A stretch of 64,000 nt of DNA, from assembly GCA_025454915.1 (NCBI GenBank), contig JALONN010000005.1, forward strand, positions 171,385-235,384. The letters are read 5' to 3'. This document shows positions 38,343-46,741 of this stretch, in pieces. Origin of the DNA: Raineya sp. (GTDB taxonomy: Bacteria > Bacteroidota > Bacteroidia > Cytophagales > Thermonemataceae). Numbering within the stretch: the stretch's first letter is position 1; every line of letters starts with the position of its first letter. Below the pieces are notes generated by a model. The model ran no database searches and was not told where the DNA came from. It worked only from the letters and a program-made list of their open reading frames with translations. The position numbers and the translations under genes are program-made.

Positions 38343-38394
38343 ATTATGAAAAGTTAAAATTCTATAAAATAAAAGGTTGAAGACATAGCATTTT

Positions 38395-39762
38395 TTAATT
38401 TTTGACAAGTTTACCCAAAGCTTTATCCAAATCTACTTTTGCAATAAGGGCATCATATAAAGATGCATAATAATTTGTTTCAGCTTCTTTGAAGGCACTT
38501 TCAGCATTTACAATGTCTGAGCTTGTGCCTACACCTTGCTTATACTTAATCTGAGATACTCTTACCACTTCTTTGGCAAGCTCCATATTACGCTTCTGGA
38601 TTTCCAAAGATTCTATGGCATTGCGTAATGTAATTTGAGACTGATTGGTCTGAAAATCAATTACTTTTTCAAGGTTTTTCTTGTCTTGTTCTAACTTGAG
38701 AAGTTCTAAATTACTTTGTTGTACTTTGTATTTTTTCTGTAAACCATCAAAAATAGGAACATTGAGTTGTAAACCAACAGTGCCATAGCCTAACCAGCGA
38801 TTTTTGAAGTCGCCAATACTAGCAAAATATCTAGCACCTGTTGAATATCCCATTTGTCCAAAAGCAACCAAACTGGGCAAGTAACCTGAACGTACATTTT
38901 TTTTGGCAAGTTCAGATAAGGCAATACCTGTTTCAAGAGTGTTGTATTCAATTCTGCTTTTATAGTCAGCTTTTACATTTTGTTCAGGAATTTGTTCTAA
39001 CTGAAAGTCTCTGATAGAGCCTGTTACCTCTAACTGGTCTTGTGCAGGCATACCCATTTGAAACTTTAAAAGTTCATTACTTAACTGAATTAATCTTTCT
39101 ACTTTGTTTTTTTCAGAACGTAAATTATTAGCTGTTACCTCCAAACGATTTAAGTCAAGATTTTCTGCAAAACCTTGTTTATTCAAAGCTCTTACATCTT
39201 TTAACAACGAATCCAAACGAGATAGATTATTATCTAAAAGAGTGATACGTTCTTTTGCAACAAGCAAGGAAAAATATGCTTTGGTTACATTTTCGGCTGT
39301 ACTTATTTTAGAGGTTTCAGTGTTTCTTTTTGCTAGTTGAGTGTAAGTTTTGGATGCTTGCAAACCAACTAAATAAGAGCCATTGAAAATAATCTGATTA
39401 ATAGATAAACCCAGATTACCTTCATAAGCGGCAGAAAATGGACTACGCACCATTGCTAATTCAGCATCAGGAGGGATAGTATTTCGTAAACTATCAGGCA
39501 AAAAGAAGCCTGGAGGAAAGGGAATACCTCTTAACTCAAAATTATATGATAAACTAGCAGAACCATTAATTTGTGGTAAACCAATACCAATAGTTTCGTT
39601 TACTTTGGCTTTTGCAATTTGTTCGTCCAGCATAGATTTCTGGACAGTAGCAGAATTGGTGTAAGCATATTCCAAGCATTGTTGGAGCGTCATGTTATGT
39701 TTTTGTTGTGCATAGGAGAAATTTGCAAGCAACAAAAGTGTCAAATAGATTAGTTGTTTCAT
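38395..39762 (-). CDS. TolC-family outer-membrane efflux protein
   Basis: 455 residues with a signal peptide (MKQLIYLTLLLLANFSYAQ). Two OEP domains are visible, each with long helices: the N-terminal MTLQQCLEYAYTNSATVQKS motif, the helical RLDSLLKDVRALNKQGFAENLDLNRLE segment split by the GFAENLD turn, and the second-half equivalent QIKYKQGVGTSSDIVNAES, typical of TolC duplicates. It forms the outer-membrane channel-tunnel of the pump encoded by the next two genes. It lies 48 bp after the tetR stop, consistent with one polycistronic transcript. Confidence 0.92.
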   Translation of the reverse strand: MKQLIYLTLLLLANFSYAQQKHNMTLQQCLEYAYTNSATVQKSMLDEQIAKAKVNETIGIGLPQINGSASLSYNFELRGIPFPPGFFLPDSLRNTIPPDAELAMVRSPFSAAYEGNLGLSINQIIFNGSYLVGLQASKTYTQLAKRNTETSKISTAENVTKAYFSLLVAKERITLLDNNLSRLDSLLKDVRALNKQGFAENLDLNRLEVTANNLRSEKNKVERLIQLSNELLKFQMGMPAQDQLEVTGSIRDFQLEQIPEQNVKADYKSRIEYNTLETGIALSELAKKNVRSGYLPSLVAFGQMGYSTGARYFASIGDFKNRWLGYGTVGLQLNVPIFDGLQKKYKVQQSNLELLKLEQDKKNLEKVIDFQTNQSQITLRNAIESLEIQKRNMELAKEVVRVSQIKYKQGVGTSSDIVNAESAFKEAETNYYASLYDALIAKVDLDKALGKLVKN

Positions 39763-39810
39763 AAATTATAAAAATAAAGAGTAAAACTTTTATAGCTGGT
39801 TGAAGGAAAT

Positions 39811-40440
39811 TTAAGTGTTATTAAAAACTTTTTGAGGTTCTTTATTGAAGTACTCCTCTAACAGGGCAAAACCTTTAGGAGTAACAATACCTCTAATAAA
39901 ATGCTCTAAAAATGTAATTTGTATGGTTAAAATATCAAACTTATCAGGAGGGAACAAAGTCCCATCAAAAGCCATTTCAATCTGCATTACTCTAAGAATT
40001 GCAAGAATCTCAATATTCAAATCAGCTTTATATAAACCTTCTCTGATGCCTTGTTCAATATTTTTCTTTACCTGCTCAATAATAAAGCCTTTTTTATGTT
40101 CTTGCCATAAACTCCAAGCTTTAGGATGATAGCGTTGTAAATCGAAAAATAAAGACGGATTGACACCTTTTAAATTGTTTTTGAGATGTCGGCTCATTGA
40201 GATAACCTCATCTATAGCATTGCCAGATGTTTCAGAGATTTGGCACATTTCACTTTTATCTTGTTCAAAATGACGAACTCCCATCTGATAAACCAGCTCA
40301 TCCTTGTCTTTAAAAAATTGGTAAATAGTTTTTTTAGACATAGCCAAATCACGTGCAATATCATCCATAGTAATACTACGAATGCCATATCTCATAAAAA
40401 GTTCTTCTGCCTTGGCTAATATGCGTTCTTTTGTTTCCAC
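39811..40440 (-). CDS. TetR/AcrR-family repressor of the efflux operon
   Basis: 209 residues. The start is GTG at 40440-40438; an in-frame TAA lies immediately upstream, so no earlier start exists. The N-terminal helix-turn-helix is clear: RILAKAEELFMRYGIRSITMDDIA ... MSKKTIYQFFKDKDELVY, split around the recognition helix. The C-terminal ligand and dimer domain (about 60-205) is diverse, as usual. As first gene of tetR-tolC-mfp-rnd it very likely represses its own operon and is released by a pump substrate. The candidate operator at 40476-40501 sits between the promoter elements and supports this. Confidence 0.92.
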   Translation of the reverse strand: METKERILAKAEELFMRYGIRSITMDDIARDLAMSKKTIYQFFKDKDELVYQMGVRHFEQDKSEMCQISETSGNAIDEVISMSRHLKNNLKGVNPSLFFDLQRYHPKAWSLWQEHKKGFIIEQVKKNIEQGIREGLYKADLNIEILAILRVMQIEMAFDGTLFPPDKFDILTIQITFLEHFIRGIVTPKGFALLEEYFNKEPQKVFNNT

Positions 40441-40466
40441 TTAAATTATAAATATTTTTACTTGCA

Positions 40467-40496
40467 CAAAACTACGGAAACTTTAAAAATTTCCAA
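40467..40496 (-). promoter_or_regulatory. promoter of the tetR-tolC-mfp-rnd operon
   Basis: On the minus strand TTG (40496-40494), a 19-bp spacer and TAGTTTTG (40474-40467) match TTG-N19-TAnnTTTG. The leader before the GTG start would be about 20 nt. Confidence 0.75.
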
Positions 40497-40501
40497 AGTT
40501 T
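40476..40501. promoter_or_regulatory. candidate TetR operator (overlapping inverted repeats)
   Basis: GGAAA (40476-40480) pairs with TTTCC (40490-40494), and AAACTTT (40478-40484) pairs with AAAGTTT (40495-40501). The repeats fill the spacer between the -33 and -7 elements of the tetR promoter, the classic place for a TetR-type repressor to block RNA polymerase. The divergent VOC gene could be controlled from the same site. Confidence 0.6.
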
Positions 40502-40529
40502 TTTCAGTTTTTTTTAAAGCTTTTTTTAT

Positions 40530-40537
40530 TAGTTTTG
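40530..40537 (+). promoter_or_regulatory. possible -7 element of the VOC gene
   Basis: TAGTTTTG fits TAnnTTTG and lies 45 bp before the ATG. No TTG is found at the proper -33 distance, so it is weak or activator-dependent. Confidence 0.3.
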
Positions 40538-40582
40538 AAGTGTTGAGTAAAAAATTGTTTTTCAAATACTTATTAAAAAAAT

Positions 40583-40969
40583 ATGCTACAATCCATTGTA
40601 AAAATAGCTCTAGTTGTAGATGATTACGACAAAGCCATCGAATTTTACACCCAAAAACTTCATTTTGAACTCATAGAAGATACTCAACTTTCTGAAACCA
40701 AACGATGGGTGGTTGTACAACCCAAAGGTTCACAATGCTCGTTGTTGCTGGCTAAAGCAGCCAATGAAGAGCAAACAAGCCGAGTTGGAAATCAGACTGG
40801 AGGAAGAGTATTTTTATTTTTACATACAGACAATTTAGATAGAGACTATCAAAATCTCTTAGATAATAGTGTACAAATAGTTAGAGAACCTTCTACAGAA
40901 GCTTTTGGAAAAGTTTGTGTATTTGCAGACTTATATGGTAATCTTTGGGACATGATAGAGCCTGCTTAA
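40583..40969 (+). CDS. VOC (glyoxalase/bleomycin-resistance superfamily) protein
   Basis: 128 residues covering one complete vicinal-oxygen-chelate domain made of two beta-alpha-beta-beta-beta units: IALVVDDYDKAIEFYTQKLHFEL, RWVVVQPKGSQCSLLLAKA, then VFLFLHTDNLDRDYQNLL and FADLYGNLWDMIEP. The final Glu in WDMIEP is a usual metal ligand; the first-strand ligand position (KIALVV) lacks the usual His, so metal binding is uncertain. VOC proteins include glyoxalases, dioxygenases and resistance proteins; the substrate is unknown. It is divergent from the efflux operon and its repressor, and its promoter region is next to the tetR operator, so a shared detoxification role is possible. Confidence 0.82.
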   Translation: MLQSIVKIALVVDDYDKAIEFYTQKLHFELIEDTQLSETKRWVVVQPKGSQCSLLLAKAANEEQTSRVGNQTGGRVFLFLHTDNLDRDYQNLLDNSVQIVREPSTEAFGKVCVFADLYGNLWDMIEPA

Positions 40970-40973
40970 TTGG

Positions 40974-41924
40974 TTATTTTGTTGAAGCTCTTCGTAATCT
41001 GTCATTAATAGCCTTGCCTAAATTTTCTTCTGGTAATAGCTCAGCCAAAATAACTTTTACGGGCATTTGGTCAAGTTCTCGCATATAGGAGAATAGATTT
41101 TGGGCAGCTTCTAAAAAATCTTTGTTGGAAGATAATATTTTTTGATTTTCTAGGGGAAAATCTTCTTGAAATTCGGAAAAGGACAAAAGACCAATCTCTT
41201 TGGGAAGATATGTCTTTAAAAGAACATTTTTATCTCCTAAAAAAAATGGTTTTCTGGGGGCATAATGGCTTTCAAGCATGCCAGGAGCATTGGGGTTAGA
41301 GCTGGAATGAGGACGAATCTCTACATTACCAATAATAGTTTCAATAGATTCTACACTAATTCCTCCTAATCTGTAAATAATGGTTTTACCTTCTTCAAAA
41401 CCAACAATAGTAGATTCAATACCCACCTCACAGGCTCCACCATCTAGAATTAAAGGAATTTTATTGCCTAACTGAGCCTCTACATGCTCTGCTTTAGTGG
41501 GGCTTATGTAGCCAAAGGGGTTGGCACTTGGAGCAGCGAGAGGAAAATTTAGTTTCTCTAATAATGTAAGTGTTAAGGGATGTTTGGGAATTCGGACAGC
41601 CACCCTAGAAAGCCCTGATGTGACTAAATCGGGTATAATGTCTCTTTTGGGGAGTAATAATGTAAGTGATCCAGCCCAAAAAGTTTGAGCCAGTAGTTCT
41701 GCTTTTTCTGGAATATATTCTACAAACTGACGAACTTTTTCAATGGAGTTGGTATGAATGATTAAAGGGTCAAAAGTTGGTCTGTTTTTTACTTCAAAAA
41801 TTTTAGCAACAGCTTTTACATCTAAAGCATTGGCAGCCAGCCCATACACAGTTTCAGTAGGTATGGCGACTAAATTTCCTTCTTTTAATAACTTTTCAGC
41901 TAAAGCTAAATCCTTGCTTATCAT
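40974..41924 (-). CDS. L-threonylcarbamoyladenylate synthase, Sua5 type
   Basis: 316 residues from the ATG at 41922-41924; an 18-base longer reading begins with TTG. It makes threonylcarbamoyl-AMP from threonine, bicarbonate and ATP for t6A37 modification of ANN-decoding tRNAs. The YrdC domain (about 1-200) shows LVAIPTETVYGLAANALD, KIFEVKNRPTFDPLIIH, RVAVRIPKHPL and PLAAPSANPFGYISPT. The extra C-terminal domain (about 230-316) marks the long Sua5 form rather than short YrdC/TsaC. The linker contains PNAPGMLESHYAPRKP, a segment conserved in Sua5 that covers the active site. It is convergent with the VOC gene, with only 4 bp between stops. Confidence 0.92.
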   Translation of the reverse strand: MISKDLALAEKLLKEGNLVAIPTETVYGLAANALDVKAVAKIFEVKNRPTFDPLIIHTNSIEKVRQFVEYIPEKAELLAQTFWAGSLTLLLPKRDIIPDLVTSGLSRVAVRIPKHPLTLTLLEKLNFPLAAPSANPFGYISPTKAEHVEAQLGNKIPLILDGGACEVGIESTIVGFEEGKTIIYRLGGISVESIETIIGNVEIRPHSSSNPNAPGMLESHYAPRKPFFLGDKNVLLKTYLPKEIGLLSFSEFQEDFPLENQKILSSNKDFLEAAQNLFSYMRELDQMPVKVILAELLPEENLGKAINDRLRRASTK

Positions 41925-42096
41925 GTTTTTAAATAAAAGCAATGTGTAAATGCTTTGTTTTGGGTTTATTTATTGCTAATTTTGTGCAAAAATAAAGAAA
42001 ATCAGTTTATTTAAACGATAATTTATAGTTTATAAAAATATTACTTTGTTTAAAAAACTGATTATTAGATAACTATAAAAATAAATTTATTAAAAA

Positions 42097-42873
42097 ATGT
42101 TGATTGACACACATGCCCATTTGTATTTGAAAGAATTTAAAAATGACCTTTCTGATACATTGAATCGTAGTAAAGATGCTGGCTTAGAGAGAATTTATCT
42201 GCCTAATATTGATGTAAAAAGCATAGACAGCATGCTAGAACTAGAATTAAAACACCCTGAGTGTATAGCTACAATGGGACTGCATCCTTGTTCTGTAAAA
42301 AAGGGTTTTGAAAAAGACTTATACGTTATAGAAGACTGGCTCAAGAAGCGTCAATTTGTGGCTATTGGTGAAATGGGTACAGATTTATATTGGGATAAAA
42401 CCCATTGGAAAGAACAGGTAGAGGCTTTTAAAATACAAGCCAAGTGGGCAAAAGAGTACGATTTACCTCTCATTATACATTGTAGAGATTCTATGGATGA
42501 GACCATCCAACTGATTGAAGACCTACAAATGGAGGGCTTAAGGGGAATATTTCATTGCTTTGGAGGCACAGTAGAACAAGCTGAAAAAATCATTAAATTA
42601 GGCTTCTATTTGGGAATAGGTGGAGTGGTAACTTTCAAAAAAGCAGGCTTGGATGCTGTATTGCCACAAATAGATTTAAAACATCTGGTATTGGAAACAG
42701 ATAGTCCTTATCTGGCTCCTGTTCCACACAGAGGCGGACGAAATGAGAGTAGTTATATTCCTATTATTGCTAAGTCTATTGCTCAAATAAAAGGTATTAG
42801 TATTGAAGAGGTTGCACAAGCTACTACTCAAAATGCTAAAAATATATTTAAAAAAGTAAAACAAACGGTATAG
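42097..42873 (+). CDS. TatD-family metal-dependent hydrolase/DNase
   Basis: 258 residues, a complete TatD TIM barrel. Metal ligands sit in the expected places: DTHAHLY at the N-terminus, the Glu in VAIGEMGTDLYW, LPLIIHCRDSMDE, GIFHCFGGTVEQA, and ETDSPYLAPVPHRGGRNE. TatD enzymes are 3'-5' exonucleases or nucleic-acid repair hydrolases acting in the cytoplasm. It stands alone, convergent with the TPR lipoprotein gene 9 bp away. No consensus promoter is evident upstream. Confidence 0.93.
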   Translation: MLIDTHAHLYLKEFKNDLSDTLNRSKDAGLERIYLPNIDVKSIDSMLELELKHPECIATMGLHPCSVKKGFEKDLYVIEDWLKKRQFVAIGEMGTDLYWDKTHWKEQVEAFKIQAKWAKEYDLPLIIHCRDSMDETIQLIEDLQMEGLRGIFHCFGGTVEQAEKIIKLGFYLGIGGVVTFKKAGLDAVLPQIDLKHLVLETDSPYLAPVPHRGGRNESSYIPIIAKSIAQIKGISIEEVAQATTQNAKNIFKKVKQTV

Positions 42874-42882
42874 TTTAGAAAA

Positions 42883-43362
42883 CTATTTACAATTCTGAGT
42901 AATGACTTCTTGAGCTTTGGGGTGTTTGTATTCCAGAGCTTTTTTTAATTCCAGACAAGCCCCCGATTTGTCTTTTACTTGTAATCTTATCAAGGCTCTC
43001 TGAAAATAAGCATTGGCATTTTTTGGGTCAAGTAAAATGATTTTATTGAAATCATTGATGGCTCCTGATGCATCATCTAACTTAATTTTCAATAAACCTC
43101 TCAAATAATAAGCATCAATATTTTTATTATTCATTTTAAGTACCTCATTGACATCAGAGAGGGCTTTTAAATAATTTTTAGTGCTATCTAAGATATATGC
43201 TCTTTTGAGATATAAAGATGAGTTCTGTGGATTTTGACTAATTTCTTTATCTAAAATAATAAGACGATTATGGGAAGATTCTAAGTTGTTTTGTTGAGCT
43301 GTACAAGCCTGTAAACAAAAATAAAGGGATACTAATAAATAAGTTCTTTTATAAGAAATCAT
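42883..43362 (-). CDS. TPR-repeat lipoprotein
   Basis: 159 residues. The lipoprotein signal MISYKRTYLLVSLYFCLQAC places Cys20 as the lipidated residue, so it is a periplasm-facing anchored protein. Three or four TPR units fill the rest (SSLYLKRAYILDSTKNYLKA, IDAYYLRGLLKIKLDDASGA, ANAYFQRALIRLQVKDKSGA). These are protein-interaction scaffolds; no partner can be named. The gene is divergent from the large sensor kinase at 43494, with 131 bp between them. Confidence 0.85.
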   Translation of the reverse strand: MISYKRTYLLVSLYFCLQACTAQQNNLESSHNRLIILDKEISQNPQNSSLYLKRAYILDSTKNYLKALSDVNEVLKMNNKNIDAYYLRGLLKIKLDDASGAINDFNKIILLDPKNANAYFQRALIRLQVKDKSGACLELKKALEYKHPKAQEVITQNCK

Positions 43363-43421
43363 GTCTTTTTTTCGTAAAATTAGGAAACAGAAATATGTTT
43401 AACAAAAAAAAAGCTTTTGTA

Positions 43422-43454
43422 TTGAAAATTTTTCGTAAAATCAATATATTTTTG
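43422..43454 (+). promoter_or_regulatory. promoter of the Reg_prop sensor kinase gene
   Basis: TTG (43422-43424), a 22-bp spacer and TATTTTTG (43447-43454) fit the Bacteroidota consensus; the leader would be about 35 nt. The spacer holds one copy of a 13-bp direct repeat, tttttcgtaaaat (43429-43441); the other copy is at 43368-43380. Confidence 0.6.
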
Positions 43455-43493
43455 CATCTTTAATATCAAGTTGTTGGGTCTTTCAGGCTGCTT

Positions 43494-46400
43494 ATGCACA
43501 AACAGAAATACACATATTTATATATCTTCTTTTTTAGCTTTTACTGTTTAGTTTCTCAGGCTCAACAATATCGGTTTAGTACCTATTCACTTGAAGAAGG
43601 CTTGCCTCAATCTGAAGTCATAGATATTCTGCAAGATAGAAGAGGTAGTATTTGGGTAGGAACTAATGGGGGAGGAGTAGCCCGATTCAATGGCATAACC
43701 TTTAAGTCTTTTAATGAACAAAGCGGACTTGTCAATAATAGAGTAAAGAAACTCTATGAGGACAAACAAGGTAACTTATGGTTTCTCTCTGAAAGAGGGA
43801 TTACCAAATATGATGGAAAAACTTTTAAGAATTATAGTGAAAATCAGGGTTTTAGTAATGGTGTAGAGTTTGAAATTGCAGAAGATTATGAAGGTAAACT
43901 TTGGATTCTTATTAAGAAAGAAAAAGGATCTAGTAAGATTGTTTACTTTAATAATGACAGTTTTACTGATTTTACCATGCAAAATCTACAATTACTTAAA
44001 GATAACAATGTAAATGCTATAGCAATCAATCAGCATAAAGATCTTATTATAAAAACAGAAAAAGGCTTTTATGAATATAAGGAAGAAAAACTAATATACT
44101 CTCCTCTCAATGACTTGTTAAAAGAAAAAAATAATGTTGCCCGCTTATATGGCTCAAATATAGATAAAAACCCACGAATACTATTAGAAAATTTGACAAA
44201 AAAGACTACCGAATTACACTTATACATTGATGGGAAACTGAAATTTGTAAAAGATTTAGGACAATTTAACTTGGATGAATTTCTAAGTCTCTCAGAAGAC
44301 AAAGCTAAAAATATATGGGTTTCTGTAGATAAAAAAGGTTTTTTTAGAGTAGATACTAATGGAAATATTAAAAACTTTTCTACTGATAATGGATTGCCAA
44401 TTAATACATTAGAAGTAATTTTAGCAGATGAATATGGCAATATTTGGCTGAGTGCTTATGGAAAAGGCTTAATTCGTTATGTTGGAGATCAATTTACGCA
44501 ATACTATAATTCCGAAGGACTTACAAGTGGATTAGTTTGGGCTTTTTATGAGGATAAAAATGGTAAATATTGGGTAGGGGAAAGTGGAGGAAATCCTCTC
44601 TGTTCTTTTGATAAAAATAAATTTACACATATTCCTGTTGAAAAAAATATATACCTTAAACGAGTACAAACTATTACAGAAACACTTGAGGGTGAATTAC
44701 TTATAAGTACAGTACGAGGTGTTTGGCAATATAGAGCAGGTATTTTGGTAGATGTTTCTAAAAAATATGGCTTGCCTGAAGATTTACACACAACAGATAT
44801 TTGTGTAACTCAGAATGGTATCTGGTTTGCTTCTTATCAGGATGGAGTTTTTTATTATAATAACCAAACTCAAGAAACGATATGGATTAACTCAAAAAGT
44901 CATAATTTAGTGAGTGATTTGGTTAATGACATTTTTGAGGATTCTCAGCAAAAAATATGGATTTGTACAAATTATGGAATATCTATTTATGATGGAGGTA
45001 AAATAACTAATTATTCCAAAAAAAATAGTTTACCAAGCGAATATACTATCAATGGAACTGAAGATAAAAATGGTAATATTTGGATAGCAACATTTGGTGG
45101 GCTTCTCCGTTTTTCGAGAGAAACACAAAAATTTGATGTCATTACAGAAAATCAGGGTATTCTTTCTAATAACTTATATGCCATTTTAGTAGACAGAAAT
45201 AATCAGGTATGGGTAGGAACACAAATAGGCATCAGTAAACTACATATAGATGCAAAAGGAAATATTTTAAAAATAAGAAATTATGATAAAAATAGTGGTT
45301 TTACAGGCTTAGAAGCAAATGAGAAAGCTATTTATGAAGACAAAGCAGGTAATATTTGGTTTGGAACTGTAAGAGGTCTGATTAAATACAATCCTGAAAA
45401 AGATGACAAAGCTGATGAGATTTTACAAGTAAATCTTACAGAATTGCAACTATTCTTACAAAAAACAGATTGGCTTAACAAAGAACTAAGTTCTTTGCAT
45501 AAAGGGCTCATTCAATGGTCTTTTTTGCCCAAAGATTTAATATTGCCTTACAATAAAAATTATCTATCATTTCAATTTGAGCCTGTTAATCATAAATATG
45601 CCGAATCTGTTGAATATCAGTGGATTTTAGAAGGTTTGGAAAATAATTGGAATAAAAAAAGCCCCAAAACAGAAGTAATTTATACGAATTTACCTCCAGG
45701 AAATTATACTTTTAAAGTAAGAGCTTGTTTGCCTAATGGAGCTTGTGGAGAGCAAATTACAGAATATCATTTTGTAATAAAACCTGCTTTTTGGCAAACT
45801 TGGTGGTTTTATGTGGTTATTGCTCTTTTTATAGGTTTGATAATAGTCATTTTGGTTCGTCAAAGATTCATTTCTGTTGAAGTACAAAAAAAGAACTTGC
45901 AACTCAAGATTGCAGAAGCAAGCAAAGCCCTTATATTACAAAATGATGAGTTAATCAACCAGAAAAAGGAAATTGAAGAACAAAAAGTAAATCTTCAACA
46001 ACTCAATGCAACCAAAGATAAGTTTTTCTCAATTCTTGCTCACGATATTAAAGGTCCTCTAAACTCTCTGACGGCTTTTTTAAACATCATGACAGATCAT
46101 TTGGATGAAATGAGTCAGGATGATATACGTTTTATGAGTTCAAATCTTAATAAATCAGTCAAAAACCTTTATAGTTTGCTGGAAAACGTACTTTCTTGGT
46201 CTCGTTCCCAAATGGGAGTACTCGAATACACTTATACTGAAGCTGATTTATACACACTTATTGAAAATAATATACAGTTGCTTGCCGTTTCTGCTCAAAA
46301 CAAAGGAATTCATTTGAATAATGAAACAATTAAAAATTTAAAAGTTTGGATAGATGTAAACTCTATCAATACTGTTCTTCGGAACTTGCTCTCTAACGCT

Positions 46401-46733
46401 ATTAAATTTACGTCAACAGATGGAACAGTTACCATCAAAACAATTCTGAAACAAAAAGAAGTTGAGTTGCAAATTATAGATACAGGAATAGGAATGAGTA
46501 AAGAAGTTATGCAAAAAATATTTCAAATAGACTCTCGATATACAACTAAAGGGACAGCCAATGAAGTTGGAACTGGTTTAGGTTTGGTACTTGTAAAAGA
46601 GTTTGTTGAAAAAAATGGAGGGGTTTTACAGGTAGAAAGTGAAGAGGGCAAAGGTTCGAAATTTATTTTCAATCTGCCTCTTGCCCAAAATAAGGAAGAA
46701 AAAGAAGTTCAAACACTTGTAGAAAAGAGTTGA
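43494..46733 (+). CDS. Reg_prop/Y_Y_Y sensor histidine kinase, no receiver domain
   Basis: 1079 residues. A signal peptide (about 1-23, ending SQAQ) precedes a periplasmic double propeller built of Reg_prop repeats (about 28-640; GSIWVGTNGGGVARFNG, GNIWLSAYGKGLIRY, GNIWFGTVRGLIKYNP), a Y_Y_Y domain (about 685-768; YTNLPPGNYTFKVRA) and one membrane helix (about 772-794). A coiled segment leads to HisKA with the phospho-acceptor His850 in ILAHDIKGPLNS and an HATPase (about 940-1065; NLLSNAIKFTS, DTGIGMS, GTGLGLVLVKEF). Classical hybrid two-component systems of this design carry a receiver and AraC domain at the C-terminus; both are missing here. It probably phosphorylates a regulator encoded elsewhere. 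The next kinase gene starts 8 bp downstream. Confidence 0.92.
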   Translation: MHKQKYTYLYIFFFSFYCLVSQAQQYRFSTYSLEEGLPQSEVIDILQDRRGSIWVGTNGGGVARFNGITFKSFNEQSGLVNNRVKKLYEDKQGNLWFLSERGITKYDGKTFKNYSENQGFSNGVEFEIAEDYEGKLWILIKKEKGSSKIVYFNNDSFTDFTMQNLQLLKDNNVNAIAINQHKDLIIKTEKGFYEYKEEKLIYSPLNDLLKEKNNVARLYGSNIDKNPRILLENLTKKTTELHLYIDGKLKFVKDLGQFNLDEFLSLSEDKAKNIWVSVDKKGFFRVDTNGNIKNFSTDNGLPINTLEVILADEYGNIWLSAYGKGLIRYVGDQFTQYYNSEGLTSGLVWAFYEDKNGKYWVGESGGNPLCSFDKNKFTHIPVEKNIYLKRVQTITETLEGELLISTVRGVWQYRAGILVDVSKKYGLPEDLHTTDICVTQNGIWFASYQDGVFYYNNQTQETIWINSKSHNLVSDLVNDIFEDSQQKIWICTNYGISIYDGGKITNYSKKNSLPSEYTINGTEDKNGNIWIATFGGLLRFSRETQKFDVITENQGILSNNLYAILVDRNNQVWVGTQIGISKLHIDAKGNILKIRNYDKNSGFTGLEANEKAIYEDKAGNIWFGTVRGLIKYNPEKDDKADEILQVNLTELQLFLQKTDWLNKELSSLHKGLIQWSFLPKDLILPYNKNYLSFQFEPVNHKYAESVEYQWILEGLENNWNKKSPKTEVIYTNLPPGNYTFKVRACLPNGACGEQITEYHFVIKPAFWQTWWFYVVIALFIGLIIVILVRQRFISVEVQKKNLQLKIAEASKALILQNDELINQKKEIEEQKVNLQQLNATKDKFFSILAHDIKGPLNSLTAFLNIMTDHLDEMSQDDIRFMSSNLNKSVKNLYSLLENVLSWSRSQMGVLEYTYTEADLYTLIENNIQLLAVSAQNKGIHLNNETIKNLKVWIDVNSINTVLRNLLSNAIKFTSTDGTVTIKTILKQKEVELQIIDTGIGMSKEVMQKIFQIDSRYTTKGTANEVGTGLGLVLVKEFVEKNGGVLQVESEEGKGSKFIFNLPLAQNKEEKEVQTLVEKS

Positions 46734-46741
46734 AAAGTGAT

